A DNA stretch of 49,428 nucleotides from Flavobacterium sp. (lineage in GTDB: Bacteria; Bacteroidota; Bacteroidia; Chitinophagales; Chitinophagaceae). The notes below the pieces were generated by a model. It was not told the DNA's origin, did no database searches, and was given only the letters and a program-made list of their open reading frames with translations. This document shows, piece after piece, positions 25,363 through 34,455 of this stretch. The stretch is from positions 1 to 49,428 of the forward strand of contig JASGCX010000018.1 of assembly GCA_030053925.1 (NCBI GenBank), given 5' to 3'. Made by a program: the position numbers and the translations under genes. Within the stretch, counting starts at the first letter, position 1. Each line of letters opens with the position of its first letter.

Positions 25363-25504
25363 TATGGTCATTTACTGTTAAAAAAATTAAATTGCCGCCA
25401 TCATTATGCATCACTGCACCACCATATCGTTTTTAACTGCTCATTTTGCATGGATGTACCGTGGCTTAAACGCAATGCCCGATTACTGACGAATGTCCTT
25501 ACTT

Positions 25505-25577
25505 TGTAGTTTGGGGTTTGTAGTTTGGGGTTTGTAGTTTGGGGTTTGGGGTTTGTAGTTTGGGGTTTGGAGTTTAT
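25505..25577. repeat. Heptamer array, TTTGGGG/TTTGTAG words
   Basis: About ten 7-bp units on the plus strand. The same word family as the cas1-cas2 array (there on the minus strand) and the cas2 upstream array. Confidence 0.88.
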
Positions 25578-25599
25578 TAGTTTAATCACATATGGCTTT

Positions 25600-25780
25600 A
25601 CATTCACTATTCACCATTCACCATTCACTATTCACCATTCACCATTCACTATTCACCATTCACCATTCACCATTCACCATTCACTATTCACCATTCACTA
25701 TTCACCATTCACTATTCACCATTCACCATTCACCATTCACTATTCACCATTCACCATTCACCATTCACCATTCACTTTTT
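25600..25780. repeat. Heptamer array, TTCACCA/TTCACTA words
   Basis: About 25 units of 7 bp that differ mainly at one C/T position. It ends about 25 bp before the arginine deiminase start and keeps that frame open upstream, but the encoded FTIHHSP repeats are not considered part of the protein. Confidence 0.92.
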
Positions 25781-25803
25781 TCACCTTTTACATTTCACAT
25801 TTT

Positions 25804-27234
25804 ATGTCACAAATATCTGTTACCACAGAAGTGGGTACGCTTAAACGTTTATTAGTACATAGCCCCGATAGTGGTTTGGGTAAAGTAGTGCCTTCAAAAG
25901 CACAAGATTGGTTGTTTGAAGATATTGTACATCTTGAAACCATTCGTAAAAACGAGTACGATTATTACACCAAAATCTTGCTCTATTTTCTCGACCCAGA
26001 AAAGATAAAAGGCAAGTTGGCTGAAATAGACAGCGATGCCAACGACAGGGCTTTTTATAAACCCGAAAACGAACAGTTTTTTAAGAGCGATAAAGTAATA
26101 GAATTACAGTGGTTATTGGCCCAAATTTTAGAAGATGCCAATATTAAAACTGAGTTGGTATCGTCTGTTTGCGCTATTGAAGGATGCACCTATTTAACCC
26201 ATAAAATTCTGCTACAGTATTCTGCTAAAGAACTAGCCAAAACCTTTGTTTCTGGTACTTCTAGCGAAAAGCAGCTACTATTTGCCCCCATACCAAACTT
26301 TATTTTTACAAGAGATATTGGTATCACCATCAACAATTATGTACTGCTAAATAAGCCTGCTAAAAAAGCTCGTACAAGAGAAGCTTTATTGGCAAAATAT
26401 ATCTTCTTCAAGCACCCATTATTTGCAGATTATAGAGATAATATTATTGAACTAAGCGACAGTAAGTACAGCTTTTTATTGCCTAAAGAAGATGACGACA
26501 AAAAAGTAACTTTAGAAGGTGGCGATATTATGGTGGTAAGCGATAAACATTTACTAGTAGGCATTAGCGAACGTACCTCATCGGAAGCGGCGGTAAAAAT
26601 TACCAATACCATGTTTGAGAAAGGTATTGTAGAGAAAGTAACCATTGTAAAAATTCCTAAAAAACGTGATTACATGCACATAGATACCGTGTTTACGCAG
26701 GTAAAACGCAATGTGTGGGTAATGTTGGGCAATTTTTCTCGTAAGGCGGTAAAGCACGAAGATGAAAATGCCATTGAACGCATTTTAGAAATAAAGAAAG
26801 AAGAGAAGATTAAGATTTTGCAGTTTCATAAAAAATGCCCTAATAACCCTATCAGCTTTGATAGCCTGGAAGATTTATTGGTAGACATTAGTAAAACAGA
26901 TTTGCATTGTGAGGAAGAAGTAAAAATCATCTTTAGCGGTAACAACGAATTTCCGTATAGTGCCAGAGAGCAATGGACTGATAGTTGTAATTTATTAGCA
27001 CTAAAAGAAGGTGTTGTGTTAGGTTATGATAGAAACGATAAAACCACACAAGCCTTTAAAGACAATGGTTTCAGCGTTATTTATGCCAAAGATTTAATTG
27101 CCCATTTGGAAGCAGGCACAATGGATGTAAATACCATTACAGATACCGTTATCCTAATGCCATCGGCAGAATTATCAAGAGCAAGAGGTGGTTTTCATTG
27201 CATGAGTATGCCATTGTTGAGAGAAGGATTGTGA
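25804..27234 (+). CDS. arcA: Arginine deiminase family protein
   Basis: 476 residues. It hydrolyses L-arginine to citrulline and ammonia. The pentein fold markers are present: GTLKRLLVHSPD at the N-terminus, APIPNFIFTRDIGI, TLEGGDIMVV (substrate-binding Asp), KKRDYMHIDTVFTQV with the catalytic histidine, and the C-terminal GGFHCMSMPLLREG with the catalytic cysteine. ATG at 25804 starts MSQISVTTEVG. The open frame continues upstream through simple repeats and is rejected. The next gene, 163 bp on, encodes a CtlX-type hydrolase, so the pair probably degrades arginine through citrulline. Two heptamer arrays form the whole 5' region. Confidence 0.92.
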   Translation: MSQISVTTEVGTLKRLLVHSPDSGLGKVVPSKAQDWLFEDIVHLETIRKNEYDYYTKILLYFLDPEKIKGKLAEIDSDANDRAFYKPENEQFFKSDKVIELQWLLAQILEDANIKTELVSSVCAIEGCTYLTHKILLQYSAKELAKTFVSGTSSEKQLLFAPIPNFIFTRDIGITINNYVLLNKPAKKARTREALLAKYIFFKHPLFADYRDNIIELSDSKYSFLLPKEDDDKKVTLEGGDIMVVSDKHLLVGISERTSSEAAVKITNTMFEKGIVEKVTIVKIPKKRDYMHIDTVFTQVKRNVWVMLGNFSRKAVKHEDENAIERILEIKKEEKIKILQFHKKCPNNPISFDSLEDLLVDISKTDLHCEEEVKIIFSGNNEFPYSAREQWTDSCNLLALKEGVVLGYDRNDKTTQAFKDNGFSVIYAKDLIAHLEAGTMDVNTITDTVILMPSAELSRARGGFHCMSMPLLREGL

Positions 27235-27244
27235 GGTAAAAATC

Positions 27245-27385
27245 AGTAATCAACCAGCAACCATCAACTATGAACTATGAACCATCACCCATCACCCATC
27301 ACCCATGAACCATCACCCATCAACCATCACCCATGAACCATCACCCATGAACCATCACCCATGAACCATCACCCATGAACCATTT
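27245..27385. repeat. Heptamer array, CCATCAC/CCATGAA words
   Basis: About 19 units of 7 bp following the pattern [A/C]C[C/T]AT[C/G]A. It fills the gap between the arginine deiminase and CtlX genes. Confidence 0.92.
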
Positions 27386-27397
27386 AACCACAACTAT

Positions 27398-28315
27398 ATG
27401 ACTTCACATCTCTTAATGATACGCCCTGTGCAATTTGCTTATAACGCTGAAACCGCTGTGAATAATAGCTTTCAGGTAGCAAGCAACGATGCCTCGGTAC
27501 AAGACAAAGCCTTGCAAGAGTTTGATGGCTTTGTAGCCAAATTACAAGCCAATGGTGTAGATGTAACAGTGGTGCAAGACACGGCAGTACCACACACGCC
27601 AGATTCTATTTTCCCCAATAATTGGATTTCTTTTCATAGTAATGCCACTATTTGTTTGTACCCAATGTTTGCCGTAAACCGCAGACAAGAAAGAAAGCAA
27701 CATGTATTGGATGCCATTACTGAAAAATTTGTGGTTGATAGTCAAATTGATTTTACAGGTAGCGAAGCCAATACTATTTTTCTTGAAGGCACAGGTAGTA
27801 TGGTGCTTGATAGAGACAAACAAATAGCTTACGCTTGTTTATCGCCAAGAACCGATAAAGGTTTACTGCAATTATTTAGCAAGCAATTTAACTACACACC
27901 AGTAGCTTTTGTTGCTAACGATGAACATGGTAATCCCATTTATCACACCAATGTAATGATGTGTGTGGCCGATAAATTTGTGGTAATTTGTTTGGCTAGT
28001 ATTACTAACGAAACTGAGAAAAACATGGTAATTCAGTCAATAGAAAATAGCGGCAAAACCATTATAGATATTAGCTTTCACCAAATGAATCATTTTGCAG
28101 GTAATATGCTACAAGTGTGCAACCAACACGGCGATGCTTTTTTGGTAATGAGTAGCCAAGCCTACCACAGTTTAACGGCTGCGCAAATTGCTACCATAGA
28201 AAGCTATCAGCCCATTATTCATGCAGATATTGCTACCATAGAAACCAATGGTGGCGGCAGCGCAAGGTGTATGATGGCTGAAGTATTTTTACAGTTAAAA
28301 AAAGAAAACAGATAA
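27398..28315 (+). CDS. ctlX: CtlX-type citrulline utilisation hydrolase (pentein superfamily)
   Basis: 305 residues. Guanidino-modifying pentein fold: MIRPVQFAYNAETAVNN at the start, DSIFPNNWISFH, FLEGTGSMVLDRDKQIAY (Glu/Asp of the active site), YHTNVMMCVADKFVVI with the catalytic histidine, and the C-terminal TNGGGSARCMMAEVF with the catalytic cysteine. Members of this group occur next to arginine deiminase in Bacteroidota and are thought to act on citrulline. Its stop codon TAA lies inside the left end of the palindromic element at 28309, so the element supplies the last codons. Confidence 0.88.
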   Translation: MTSHLLMIRPVQFAYNAETAVNNSFQVASNDASVQDKALQEFDGFVAKLQANGVDVTVVQDTAVPHTPDSIFPNNWISFHSNATICLYPMFAVNRRQERKQHVLDAITEKFVVDSQIDFTGSEANTIFLEGTGSMVLDRDKQIAYACLSPRTDKGLLQLFSKQFNYTPVAFVANDEHGNPIYHTNVMMCVADKFVVICLASITNETEKNMVIQSIENSGKTIIDISFHQMNHFAGNMLQVCNQHGDAFLVMSSQAYHSLTAAQIATIESYQPIIHADIATIETNGGGSARCMMAEVFLQLKKENR

Positions 28316-28439
28316 CACAGATTGGATAGATTTTCGCTGATAAAAGTTTTATAAAATGCTTTTATCAGTGAGAAAGTTTGAGATATTCTGCAAGTGAAAA
28401 TAGAAAATCTGGTTTTGTCAATCTAATCTGTGTTATCTG
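28309..28439. repeat. MITE-like palindromic element
   Basis: 15-bp perfect terminal inverted repeats (CAGATAACACAGATT at 28309-28323 and its complement at 28425-28439) enclose an inner 10-bp hairpin (CTGATAAAAG at 28337 with CTTTTATCAG at 28359). It sits between the convergent ctlX and GH95 genes and may act as a two-way terminator. No transposase is present. Confidence 0.75.
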
Positions 28440-28451
28440 CGTGCCACAGTT

Positions 28452-30890
28452 TTATTGCATTGCACTCAACTGATAACTTTTTCCAGCATCTGCTTTAAAA
28501 GTATTTACATAATAAGTAACACCGCTGATAATTTCTTTTTTGGTACTAGCAATAGCACCTTTTACACCTACAGCCACATTGGTTCTTACCACACAATTAC
28601 CACCGGCTTTTGCAGTAATAGTTGCTTGCAAAAGTTGGCCATTATCCCAAGCCATATCTACTTCAAAATTACCTCTTGCAACCAAGCCTTTTACGCTGCC
28701 TTTTGCCCATTTACTAGGTAATGCGGGCAATAGTTGTAGCTCTTTTAAGTGGCTTTGCAAAAGCATTTCTGCAATGCCCGAAGTGGCACCAAAATTGCCA
28801 TCAATTTGAAACGGTGGATGCGTATCAAACAGGTTGTTAAGTGTAGATGTTTTTAAGAGTTCTTGGTACATTTTGTACGAGTGGTTGCCATCTAGCAATC
28901 TTGCCCAAAAGTTAATTTTCCAAGCTTTGCTCCAGCCCGTACCGCCATCGCCACGTATTGCTAAAGTTTTGCGGCTAGCATTGGCAAAATTGCTATCTAT
29001 TAATGGCGAAATTTGGTGTCCAGGATGTAAGCCAAACAAATGCGATACATGTCTGTGCTGCGAATCTTCATCTTCCCAATCATCAAACCATTCAACCAAG
29101 TTGCCTTTTTTACCAATTTTTAATGGGTTTAGTTTTGCTTGTTTTTCGGCTAATAGTTTAGCAAATGGTGCATCAATGCCAAGTGTTTTACTGGCTTCAA
29201 TTACATTACTAAAAAGGTCCCAAATTATTTCCATATCCATAGCAGATGCAATGGTTACAGTGCCTTTAAACCCATTTGGATGCAAGTACACATTTTCTGG
29301 CGAGGTAGATGGTGCGGTTACCAAAGCCCCATTCTTTTCTACCAACCAATCAATGCAAAATTCTGCTGCCGATTTCATTAACGGATAAGCCGTATCCTTC
29401 AAAAATTTTTTATCGTTGGTAAATAAATAATGCTCGTATAAATGCTGACTAAGCCAAGGGCTACCCATTGCCCAATTAGCCCATTTGGGGTCGCCACCGC
29501 CTTCGCCCACAGGGTTGGTTTGTGCCCACATATCGCTGTTGTGGTGTACCGCCCAACCACGCATATTATAATAGTTTTTGGCGGTTGCTGTGCCATTTTT
29601 TGCAAGCCGTAGAATATGTTGTATTAATGGCGTTGTCATTTCGTTTAAGTTACATTGTTCAGCTAGCCAATAGTTCATTTGCAGGTTGATGTTGGTAGTG
29701 TAATTACTGCGCCATGATGGACGAATGTTTTCGCACCAAATGCCTTGTAAATTGGCAGGAAAGCCACCTGGTTGTGAAGAAGAAATTAACAGGTATCTAC
29801 CAAATTGGCAGTACAATTCTTCCAAACCAAAATCTTCATTACCGTCTTTATACAACTGTAATCTTTTGTCTGTTGGTAGGTTAATAGCTGGCAAATTGTT
29901 GATAGATAAACTAAGCCTGTTAAAAAATTTTGTGTAATCAGCAATATGTGCTGTTTTAATGGCTTCGTAATTTTTTTGCGTAGCGGCATTTAAGTATTTC
30001 AAATCTTCTGCAACCTCGTCTTTACCATCTTTATCGGGGCATTTGTCTATACCGTTAAAGCTAGTGGCAGCCGAAACAATAATGTATGCTTCGGTGGCAT
30101 TATTAATGTTTAATAAGCTGTCGGTAGTTACTATGCCATCGGTTTTTACAACACGTACCCGCATTTCGTAGCGCATACCATTGCAGTTGTTTTCATCTGT
30201 AAAAACCATCGGTTTTTGTGCCCCACGTTCATCATTGGTAATACGTGCTTTGCCTTTTAATATCAAATCTTTATTGGCATCTGTGCTTGTTTGGTGGGCA
30301 AGTTGGTTGTTTACTTTAAACGTAACCGATAGCGCATTTTTCTTACTAGCAGTAAGTTTAATTATCATTACTTGGTCTGGTGCCGATGTAAAGTATTCTC
30401 TAGCGTAATCTACACCATCAATAGTAAAGCGAGTGGTAGATATAGCATTGGCAATGTTTAAACTTCTATAATAGTTGGTGGCTTCGCCAATGGCGTTTTG
30501 CTTAATAATAATGTTGCCAAGTGGCTGATACATTTGGGTATTTGGCCCTTGCATTTTGTGCAGCAATTTTACGGCTTGCTCTATGCTATCTTTAAATAAA
30601 GCTTCTCGTACTTGTGGTAAATATTTAGGTGCTTGGGGGTTAGGATTTTGGTTTGCAGGTCCGCCCGTCCACAAGGTTTGCTCGTTCATTTGCAGTAATT
30701 CTTCTTTTACTCTGCCAAATATCATGGCACCCAATCTACCATTGCTTATTGGTAGTGCTTCGTTCCAGTTTTTGGCTGGTTTTTCGTACCACAATGTGTA
30801 GTTGTTTTTGGTTTGGCTTTTTGTGGTAAATGAAATAGTTAAGCAAATAACTAAAGTAATAATTCTAAAAGGATGCAATTGTAGTGTCAT
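28452..30890 (-). CDS. Glycoside hydrolase family 95 (alpha-L-fucosidase)
   Basis: 812 residues with an N-terminal signal peptide ([16 protein letters not shown]). The GH95 start [25 protein letters not shown] is followed by [11 protein letters not shown]. The (alpha/alpha)6 catalytic part has [20 protein letters not shown] and [10 protein letters not shown] (catalytic asparagines near 401-403), [12 protein letters not shown] (general acid Glu near 532) and [23 protein letters not shown] (Asp near 697). GH95 enzymes release alpha-1,2-fucose, or galactose in some branches, by inversion. It acts in the periplasm or at the surface. It is divergent from the DUF1080 gene across a 173-bp gap that must hold both promoters. 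Confidence 0.95.
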   Translation of the reverse strand: MTLQLHPFRIITLVICLTISFTTKSQTKNNYTLWYEKPAKNWNEALPISNGRLGAMIFGRVKEELLQMNEQTLWTGGPANQNPNPQAPKYLPQVREALFKDSIEQAVKLLHKMQGPNTQMYQPLGNIIIKQNAIGEATNYYRSLNIANAISTTRFTIDGVDYAREYFTSAPDQVMIIKLTASKKNALSVTFKVNNQLAHQTSTDANKDLILKGKARITNDERGAQKPMVFTDENNCNGMRYEMRVRVVKTDGIVTTDSLLNINNATEAYIIVSAATSFNGIDKCPDKDGKDEVAEDLKYLNAATQKNYEAIKTAHIADYTKFFNRLSLSINNLPAINLPTDKRLQLYKDGNEDFGLEELYCQFGRYLLISSSQPGGFPANLQGIWCENIRPSWRSNYTTNINLQMNYWLAEQCNLNEMTTPLIQHILRLAKNGTATAKNYYNMRGWAVHHNSDMWAQTNPVGEGGGDPKWANWAMGSPWLSQHLYEHYLFTNDKKFLKDTAYPLMKSAAEFCIDWLVEKNGALVTAPSTSPENVYLHPNGFKGTVTIASAMDMEIIWDLFSNVIEASKTLGIDAPFAKLLAEKQAKLNPLKIGKKGNLVEWFDDWEDEDSQHRHVSHLFGLHPGHQISPLIDSNFANASRKTLAIRGDGGTGWSKAWKINFWARLLDGNHSYKMYQELLKTSTLNNLFDTHPPFQIDGNFGATSGIAEMLLQSHLKELQLLPALPSKWAKGSVKGLVARGNFEVDMAWDNGQLLQATITAKAGGNCVVRTNVAVGVKGAIASTKKEIISGVTYYVNTFKADAGKSYQLSAMQ

Positions 30891-31063
30891 AAATAAATCG
30901 TTAGCAATTGATGATAAATAGGCTATAAATATCGGGTTAATTAAGGCGTAGCTGTCCTGTTCTGTTCTGTTGCACTTTTGTTATCCCCAATAACCATTGC
31001 AAGTGTGCTATATGTTTTACGGTGCGATAAATACCTTTAGATTAGCGGTCTAAAATTGTAATT

Positions 31064-31831
31064 ATGAAGAAACATTTTTTTGCAGCCTGCATGGCTACAG
31101 TTATTGCAACGAGTAATTTACTAGCACAAGGCGATCCTAAAGCCACAGAAGTTTGGTTGCCAGTACCTAAAATTGTAACACCCGGTAAAACGTTTGCCCA
31201 TGCACCATCGGATGCCATTGTGTTATTTGATGGTACTAGTTTAGATAAATGGGTTTCTACAAATGATACTACCAAACCTGCAGAATGGATTGTAAAAAAG
31301 GGCATGGTTACGGTTAATAAAAAAGCTGGCAACATACAAACCAAGCAAAGTTTTACAGATTATCAATTACATCTTGAATGGCTCATTCCTAAAAATATTA
31401 CTGGCCAAGGGCAAGTGCGTGGTAATAGTGGTTTGTTTTTAGCATCAACTGGCGCCGGCGATTTGGGGTACGAAGTACAAGTTTTAGACTGCTATAACAA
31501 TACCACTTATGTAAACGGCCAAACAGGTAGTGTGTACAAGCAAGCAATTCCTTTGGCAAATGCTTGTAAGCAACCTGGCGAATGGCAAACGTATGATATC
31601 ATTTGGACGGCGCCTCGTTTTAATGCAGATGGTTCTTTACAATCTGCTGCAAGAGTTACGGTAATACATAATGGTGTGTTGCTGCAAAACAATTTCGAGT
31701 TAAAAGGTGCTACTACTTATATTGGTGCGCCATCTTATAAAGCGCATGGTGCTTCGCCTATAAAATTACAATCGCATGGCGACCCAAGCGAGCCTATTAG
31801 TTTTAGAAATATTTGGGTAAGAGAGTTGTAG
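31064..31831 (+). CDS. DUF1080 (3-keto-glycoside hydrolase-type) secreted protein
   Basis: 255 residues. A signal peptide (FAACMATVIATSNLLAQG) precedes one DUF1080 concanavalin-like domain: DAIVLFDGTSLDKWVS, WIVKKGMVTVNKKAGNIQTKQSFTDYQLHLEWL, RGNSGLFLASTGAGDLGYEVQVLDCYNN, and the C-terminal LQSHGDPSEPISFRNIWVREL. Some members hydrolyse 3-keto-sugars, others bind glycans. The divergent neighbour is a fucosidase, consistent with sugar use. A repeat cluster starts 10 bp after the stop. Confidence 0.92.
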   Translation: MKKHFFAACMATVIATSNLLAQGDPKATEVWLPVPKIVTPGKTFAHAPSDAIVLFDGTSLDKWVSTNDTTKPAEWIVKKGMVTVNKKAGNIQTKQSFTDYQLHLEWLIPKNITGQGQVRGNSGLFLASTGAGDLGYEVQVLDCYNNTTYVNGQTGSVYKQAIPLANACKQPGEWQTYDIIWTAPRFNADGSLQSAARVTVIHNGVLLQNNFELKGATTYIGAPSYKAHGASPIKLQSHGDPSEPISFRNIWVREL

Positions 31832-31841
31832 GTTTATGTTT

Positions 31842-32258
31842 CTCGCAGAAATGGCTGAATACGCAGAAAGGAAAGAAACACAGGGCAAAGAAGCAACAGA
31901 GGGGATGCTTCTTTGCTTCCCCGAAAATCGGGGCAGGCTCTGCTCTGTGTTTTATACAAACATCTAATCAGCGGAAATCTGCGTTATCTGCGGGCAATAT
32001 TTTACCGCTCGCAGAAATGGCTGAATACGCAGAAAGGAAAGAAACACAGGGCAAAGAAGCAACAGAGGGGATGCTTCTTTGCTTCCCCGAAAATCGGGGC
32101 AGGCTCTGCTCTGTGTTTTATACAAACATCTAATCAGCGGAAATCTGCGTTATCTGCGGGCAATATTTTACCGCTCGCAGAAAGGAAAGAAACACAGGGC
32201 AAAGAAGCAACAGAGGGGATGCTTCTTTGCTTCCCCTAAAATCGGGGCAGGCTCTTCC
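31842..32258. repeat. 166-bp structured tandem repeat, three copies
   Basis: Copies begin at 31843, 32009 and 32175, each 166 bp apart; the third is shortened. Each holds nested inverted repeats: GCAAAGAAGCA with TGCTTCTTTGC, CCCCGA-AAA-TCGGGG, an outer AAACACAG with CTGTGTTT, and a tail containing AATCTGCGTTATCTGCGG. Frames through it encode nothing recognisable. Confidence 0.93.
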
Positions 32259-32263
32259 TAAAG

Positions 32264-32395
32264 CTAATCCTCGGAGGTTTTGCAAAACCTCCGAGGATTG
32301 TTACTATGGTAGGTTACTATTGCATCAGCTATTCTGTATAGCTTGTTATACATGCCATACGAAACAAAAACCGAAGAATCAATCACTAAGTTCAT
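32264..32395 (-). pseudogene. Truncated PIN-domain toxin (module 3)
   Basis: It starts with ATG 32393-32395, 17 bp inside the end of the small gene at 32379-32645. It reads MNLVIDSSVFVSYGMYNKLY, matching the first beta strand and helix of the two PIN toxins at 23943 and 24934. After about 30 residues it runs into the 34-bp palindrome (residues SNNPRRFCKTSED) and stops. The GDADDN core and all later acidic residues are missing, so it cannot be an active nuclease. Confidence 0.7.
32266..32299. repeat. 34-bp perfect palindrome
   Basis: AATCCTCGGAGGTTTT, a GC centre and the exact complement. It lies exactly at the break point of the truncated toxin and next to the 166-bp repeats, and could act as a terminator on either strand. 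Confidence 0.8.
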
Positions 32396-32645
32396 GGTCC
32401 TTTTTCATTTTTTCTTCGTACAGTTCTCTTCGTGTTGCGCTACACATTTCCCAAATTTCTTCTTCTGTCATTTGCGAAGGCGTAAAACACGCTTCAAGTG
32501 CTTTAAATTCAGCCACTGCTTGTTGCATTTTTATTTTGCGCAACAAGGCCGCTTGTGCTTCCTCGTTCATACTATCTACCTCGTCTACTATTTGCCTTAG
32601 TAGCGATGGATTTTGAATGGTTTTAATTGTTTCTACCGATGCCAT
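32379..32645 (-). CDS. Antitoxin-like small protein, module 3 (toxin broken)
   Basis: 88 residues, acidic to mixed charge and helical (LLRQIVDEVDSMNEEAQAALLRKIKMQQAVAEF, then MTEEEIWEMCSATRRELYEEKMK). The layout of a basic middle (LLRKIKMQQ compared with LVLTRLRVKR) and a C-terminal W-x-x-x-x-x-x-R-R-E/A helix resembles the module 1 and 2 antitoxins distantly. Its end overlaps the start of a truncated PIN toxin by 17 bp. I infer an orphaned antitoxin; an unrelated small regulator is possible. Confidence 0.65.
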   Translation of the reverse strand: MASVETIKTIQNPSLLRQIVDEVDSMNEEAQAALLRKIKMQQAVAEFKALEACFTPSQMTEEEIWEMCSATRRELYEEKMKKDHELSD

Positions 32646-32789
32646 AAGTATTTTTATAGTTGCAAGATAGCAAAAGCAGATAACAAGTACAAGTTTCTAC
32701 ATGTTGGTTATTGCTGCTTATTTATCACACAAAATAGTCGAGGGTTAGAAATTTCCTTTATTGTCTGAATTAGGATTTTTAGGATGTAA

Positions 32790-33015
32790 GAAAGGAAAAA
32801 AAACACAGGGCAACGCCTGCCCCGATTTTCGGGGAAGCAACAGAGGGGATGCTTCCTTGCTCTGTGTTTTATACCAACATCTAATCAGCGGAAATCTGCG
32901 TTATCTGCGGGCAATATTTTACCGCTCGCAGAAAGGAAAGAAACACAGGGCAAAGAAGCAACAGAGGGGATGCTTCTTTGCTTCCCCGAAAATCGGGGCA
33001 GGCTTTTCCTCAGCA
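32790..33015. repeat. 166-bp structured repeat, second cluster (two copies)
   Basis: Two more copies of the element at 31842. In the first of them the 24-bp segment ending in GGGGCAGGC appears inverted and on the other side of the central hairpin (GCCTGCCCCGATTTTCGGGG). The last copy is cut after the CCCCGAAAATCGGGG hairpin. The clusters bracket the broken toxin-antitoxin module. Confidence 0.88.
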
Positions 33016-33144
33016 TGACAAAGAAGGGCAGGCCCTGCCTAAAACTAATCCTTCTAGCATTTTACAAAATTTCGTGTTGGCTTTATTGTTTGTAAAGCAA
33101 TAATATTGCGTACATTTTTTTTAAATTGTAGTAATACGTGTGTT

Positions 33145-33693
33145 ATGGTAAATAGTTTGGCGGTTTTTTGTGGTAGTAAAACTGGTGTAAATCCTTTGTT
33201 TTTAAGCCATACCCATGCTTTGGGGCAATTGATGGCTGCTAAAAACATTAAACTGGTGTATGGCGGTGGTGGTGTGGGCTTAATGGGTGCTATTGCAGAT
33301 AGCGTAATGCAAAATGGGGGCGAAGTAATAGGCATAATTCCAGAACTTTTAATGGCTTGGGAACAAGGTCATAAAAGTATTACCGAACTAAAAGTAGTGC
33401 CCGATATGCACGTGCGTAAGCGTATGATGTACGAACTATGCGATGCCGCAGTAATACTACCGGGCGGTAATGGTACGCTAGACGAACTGTTTGAAATGCT
33501 CACTTGGAACACTTTAAAAATTCACTCTAAAAAAATATTTCTACTCAATTCCAATGGTTATTATAACCACCTAGTGGCGCATATTAGCACCATGCAGCAA
33601 CAAGGGTTCTTGTACGAAAACTGGCAAGAACGCCTAATTGTATGCGATACACCTGAAGCTATTTTTGCTTTTTTGGACGCAGATAATAAGTAA
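33145..33693 (+). CDS. LOG family protein (nucleotide 5'-monophosphate phosphoribohydrolase)
   Basis: 182 residues from ATG 33145 (MVNSLAVFCGSKTG); an upstream ATG adds 13 unlikely residues. The Rossmann start LAVFCGSKTG is followed by KLVYGGGGVGLMGAIADSVMQNGGEVIGIIP and the diagnostic catalytic motif PGGNGTLDELFEMLTW. LOG enzymes split N6-modified AMP or other nucleoside monophosphates into base and ribose 5-phosphate, in plants and bacteria yielding cytokinin; in most bacteria the physiological substrate is unclear. Its last 35 bp overlap the end of the convergent outer-membrane protein gene. Confidence 0.94.
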   Translation: MVNSLAVFCGSKTGVNPLFLSHTHALGQLMAAKNIKLVYGGGGVGLMGAIADSVMQNGGEVIGIIPELLMAWEQGHKSITELKVVPDMHVRKRMMYELCDAAVILPGGNGTLDELFEMLTWNTLKIHSKKIFLLNSNGYYNHLVAHISTMQQQGFLYENWQERLIVCDTPEAIFAFLDADNK

Positions 33694-34324
33694 AACCTGC
33701 TCTAATAATTGGTACAGCATGTGTAGTTCCTGTAGCGTAGCCATTAACATCGGTACTTACTTGACGGTATGGTGAAGAATTATCTTGACCTAAATCTAAT
33801 AAAATAGCTGTGTAAAAACCACTTTGCCCCACAATGCGTTTACCATAACCTAAGCCTACTAAAAAGCTTGGTGCTTTTTGGTTTAAACGTAAAACGCCGC
33901 TGATATTGGTATAGCTAAGTTTTGTACTAATAAAATTATACTCAGGTTGCACCTGAATAAAAAACTCTTGCAAAGGGTAAGCCCTTAAATACACACCACC
34001 ACCATAGTTAAAGCTACGTTGCTTAGTAGTACCGCCACCTGTAAAACCATAATTGTAAGAGTAATAATTAAGGTTTAACGATACACCCATATCTAACCAA
34101 TGGGTAAATGAGTAGCCAATTTCTGGCGTAATGCCCAAATTGAAGTTACTGCCGTAGGTGTTGCTATTAAAACCAAGGCCCACACCACCGCCAATATATA
34201 CATTGTCCTTACGAAAATGCCCTGGTTCTTCTTCTTTAGATAGGCGTTTAGGCTTTTCATCTTCTTGCGAAAAAGCCGATAACATAAAAGTTGCAAATAC
34301 AATTGATAGTAGTAACTGCTTCAT
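33659..34324 (-). CDS. Outer-membrane beta-barrel protein, function unknown
   Basis: 221 residues. A signal peptide MKQLLLSIVFATFMLSAFSQ is followed by a charged linker (EDEKPKRLSKEEEPGHF) and alternating amphipathic strands (NVYIGGGVGLGFNS, LGITPEIGYSFTHWLDMGVSLNLNYYSY, FFIQVQPEYNF, FLVGLGYGKRIV, IIRAGFTYYLRP). This is typical of the eight- to ten-stranded PorT/OmpA-like barrels of Bacteroidota. No enzymatic motif is visible. Confidence 0.82.
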   Translation of the reverse strand: MKQLLLSIVFATFMLSAFSQEDEKPKRLSKEEEPGHFRKDNVYIGGGVGLGFNSNTYGSNFNLGITPEIGYSFTHWLDMGVSLNLNYYSYNYGFTGGGTTKQRSFNYGGGVYLRAYPLQEFFIQVQPEYNFISTKLSYTNISGVLRLNQKAPSFLVGLGYGKRIVGQSGFYTAILLDLGQDNSSPYRQVSTDVNGYATGTTHAVPIIRAGFTYYLRPKKQK

Positions 34325-34455
34325 ATTTTTAAGAATTTTACGTAAAGAAACATAAATTTTAAAATGTTACACACAGATAAATAGTTAAAATGCCGATAGC
34401 GTAAAAAAAACAATGTGGTTCTTTAATATGCCATGTCACTATGTGTTGCAATTGA

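Noticed and set aside
25525..25803. Long N-terminal extension of the arginine deiminase (FTIHHSP repeats)
   Set aside because: It is encoded entirely by simple heptamer repeats. The family N-terminus begins at the ATG at 25804.
31813..32261. Frames of 60-108 residues across the 166-bp repeats
   Set aside because: The same peptide (GKKHRAKKQQRGCFF) recurs only because the DNA repeats. There is no homology to known proteins and no start signal.
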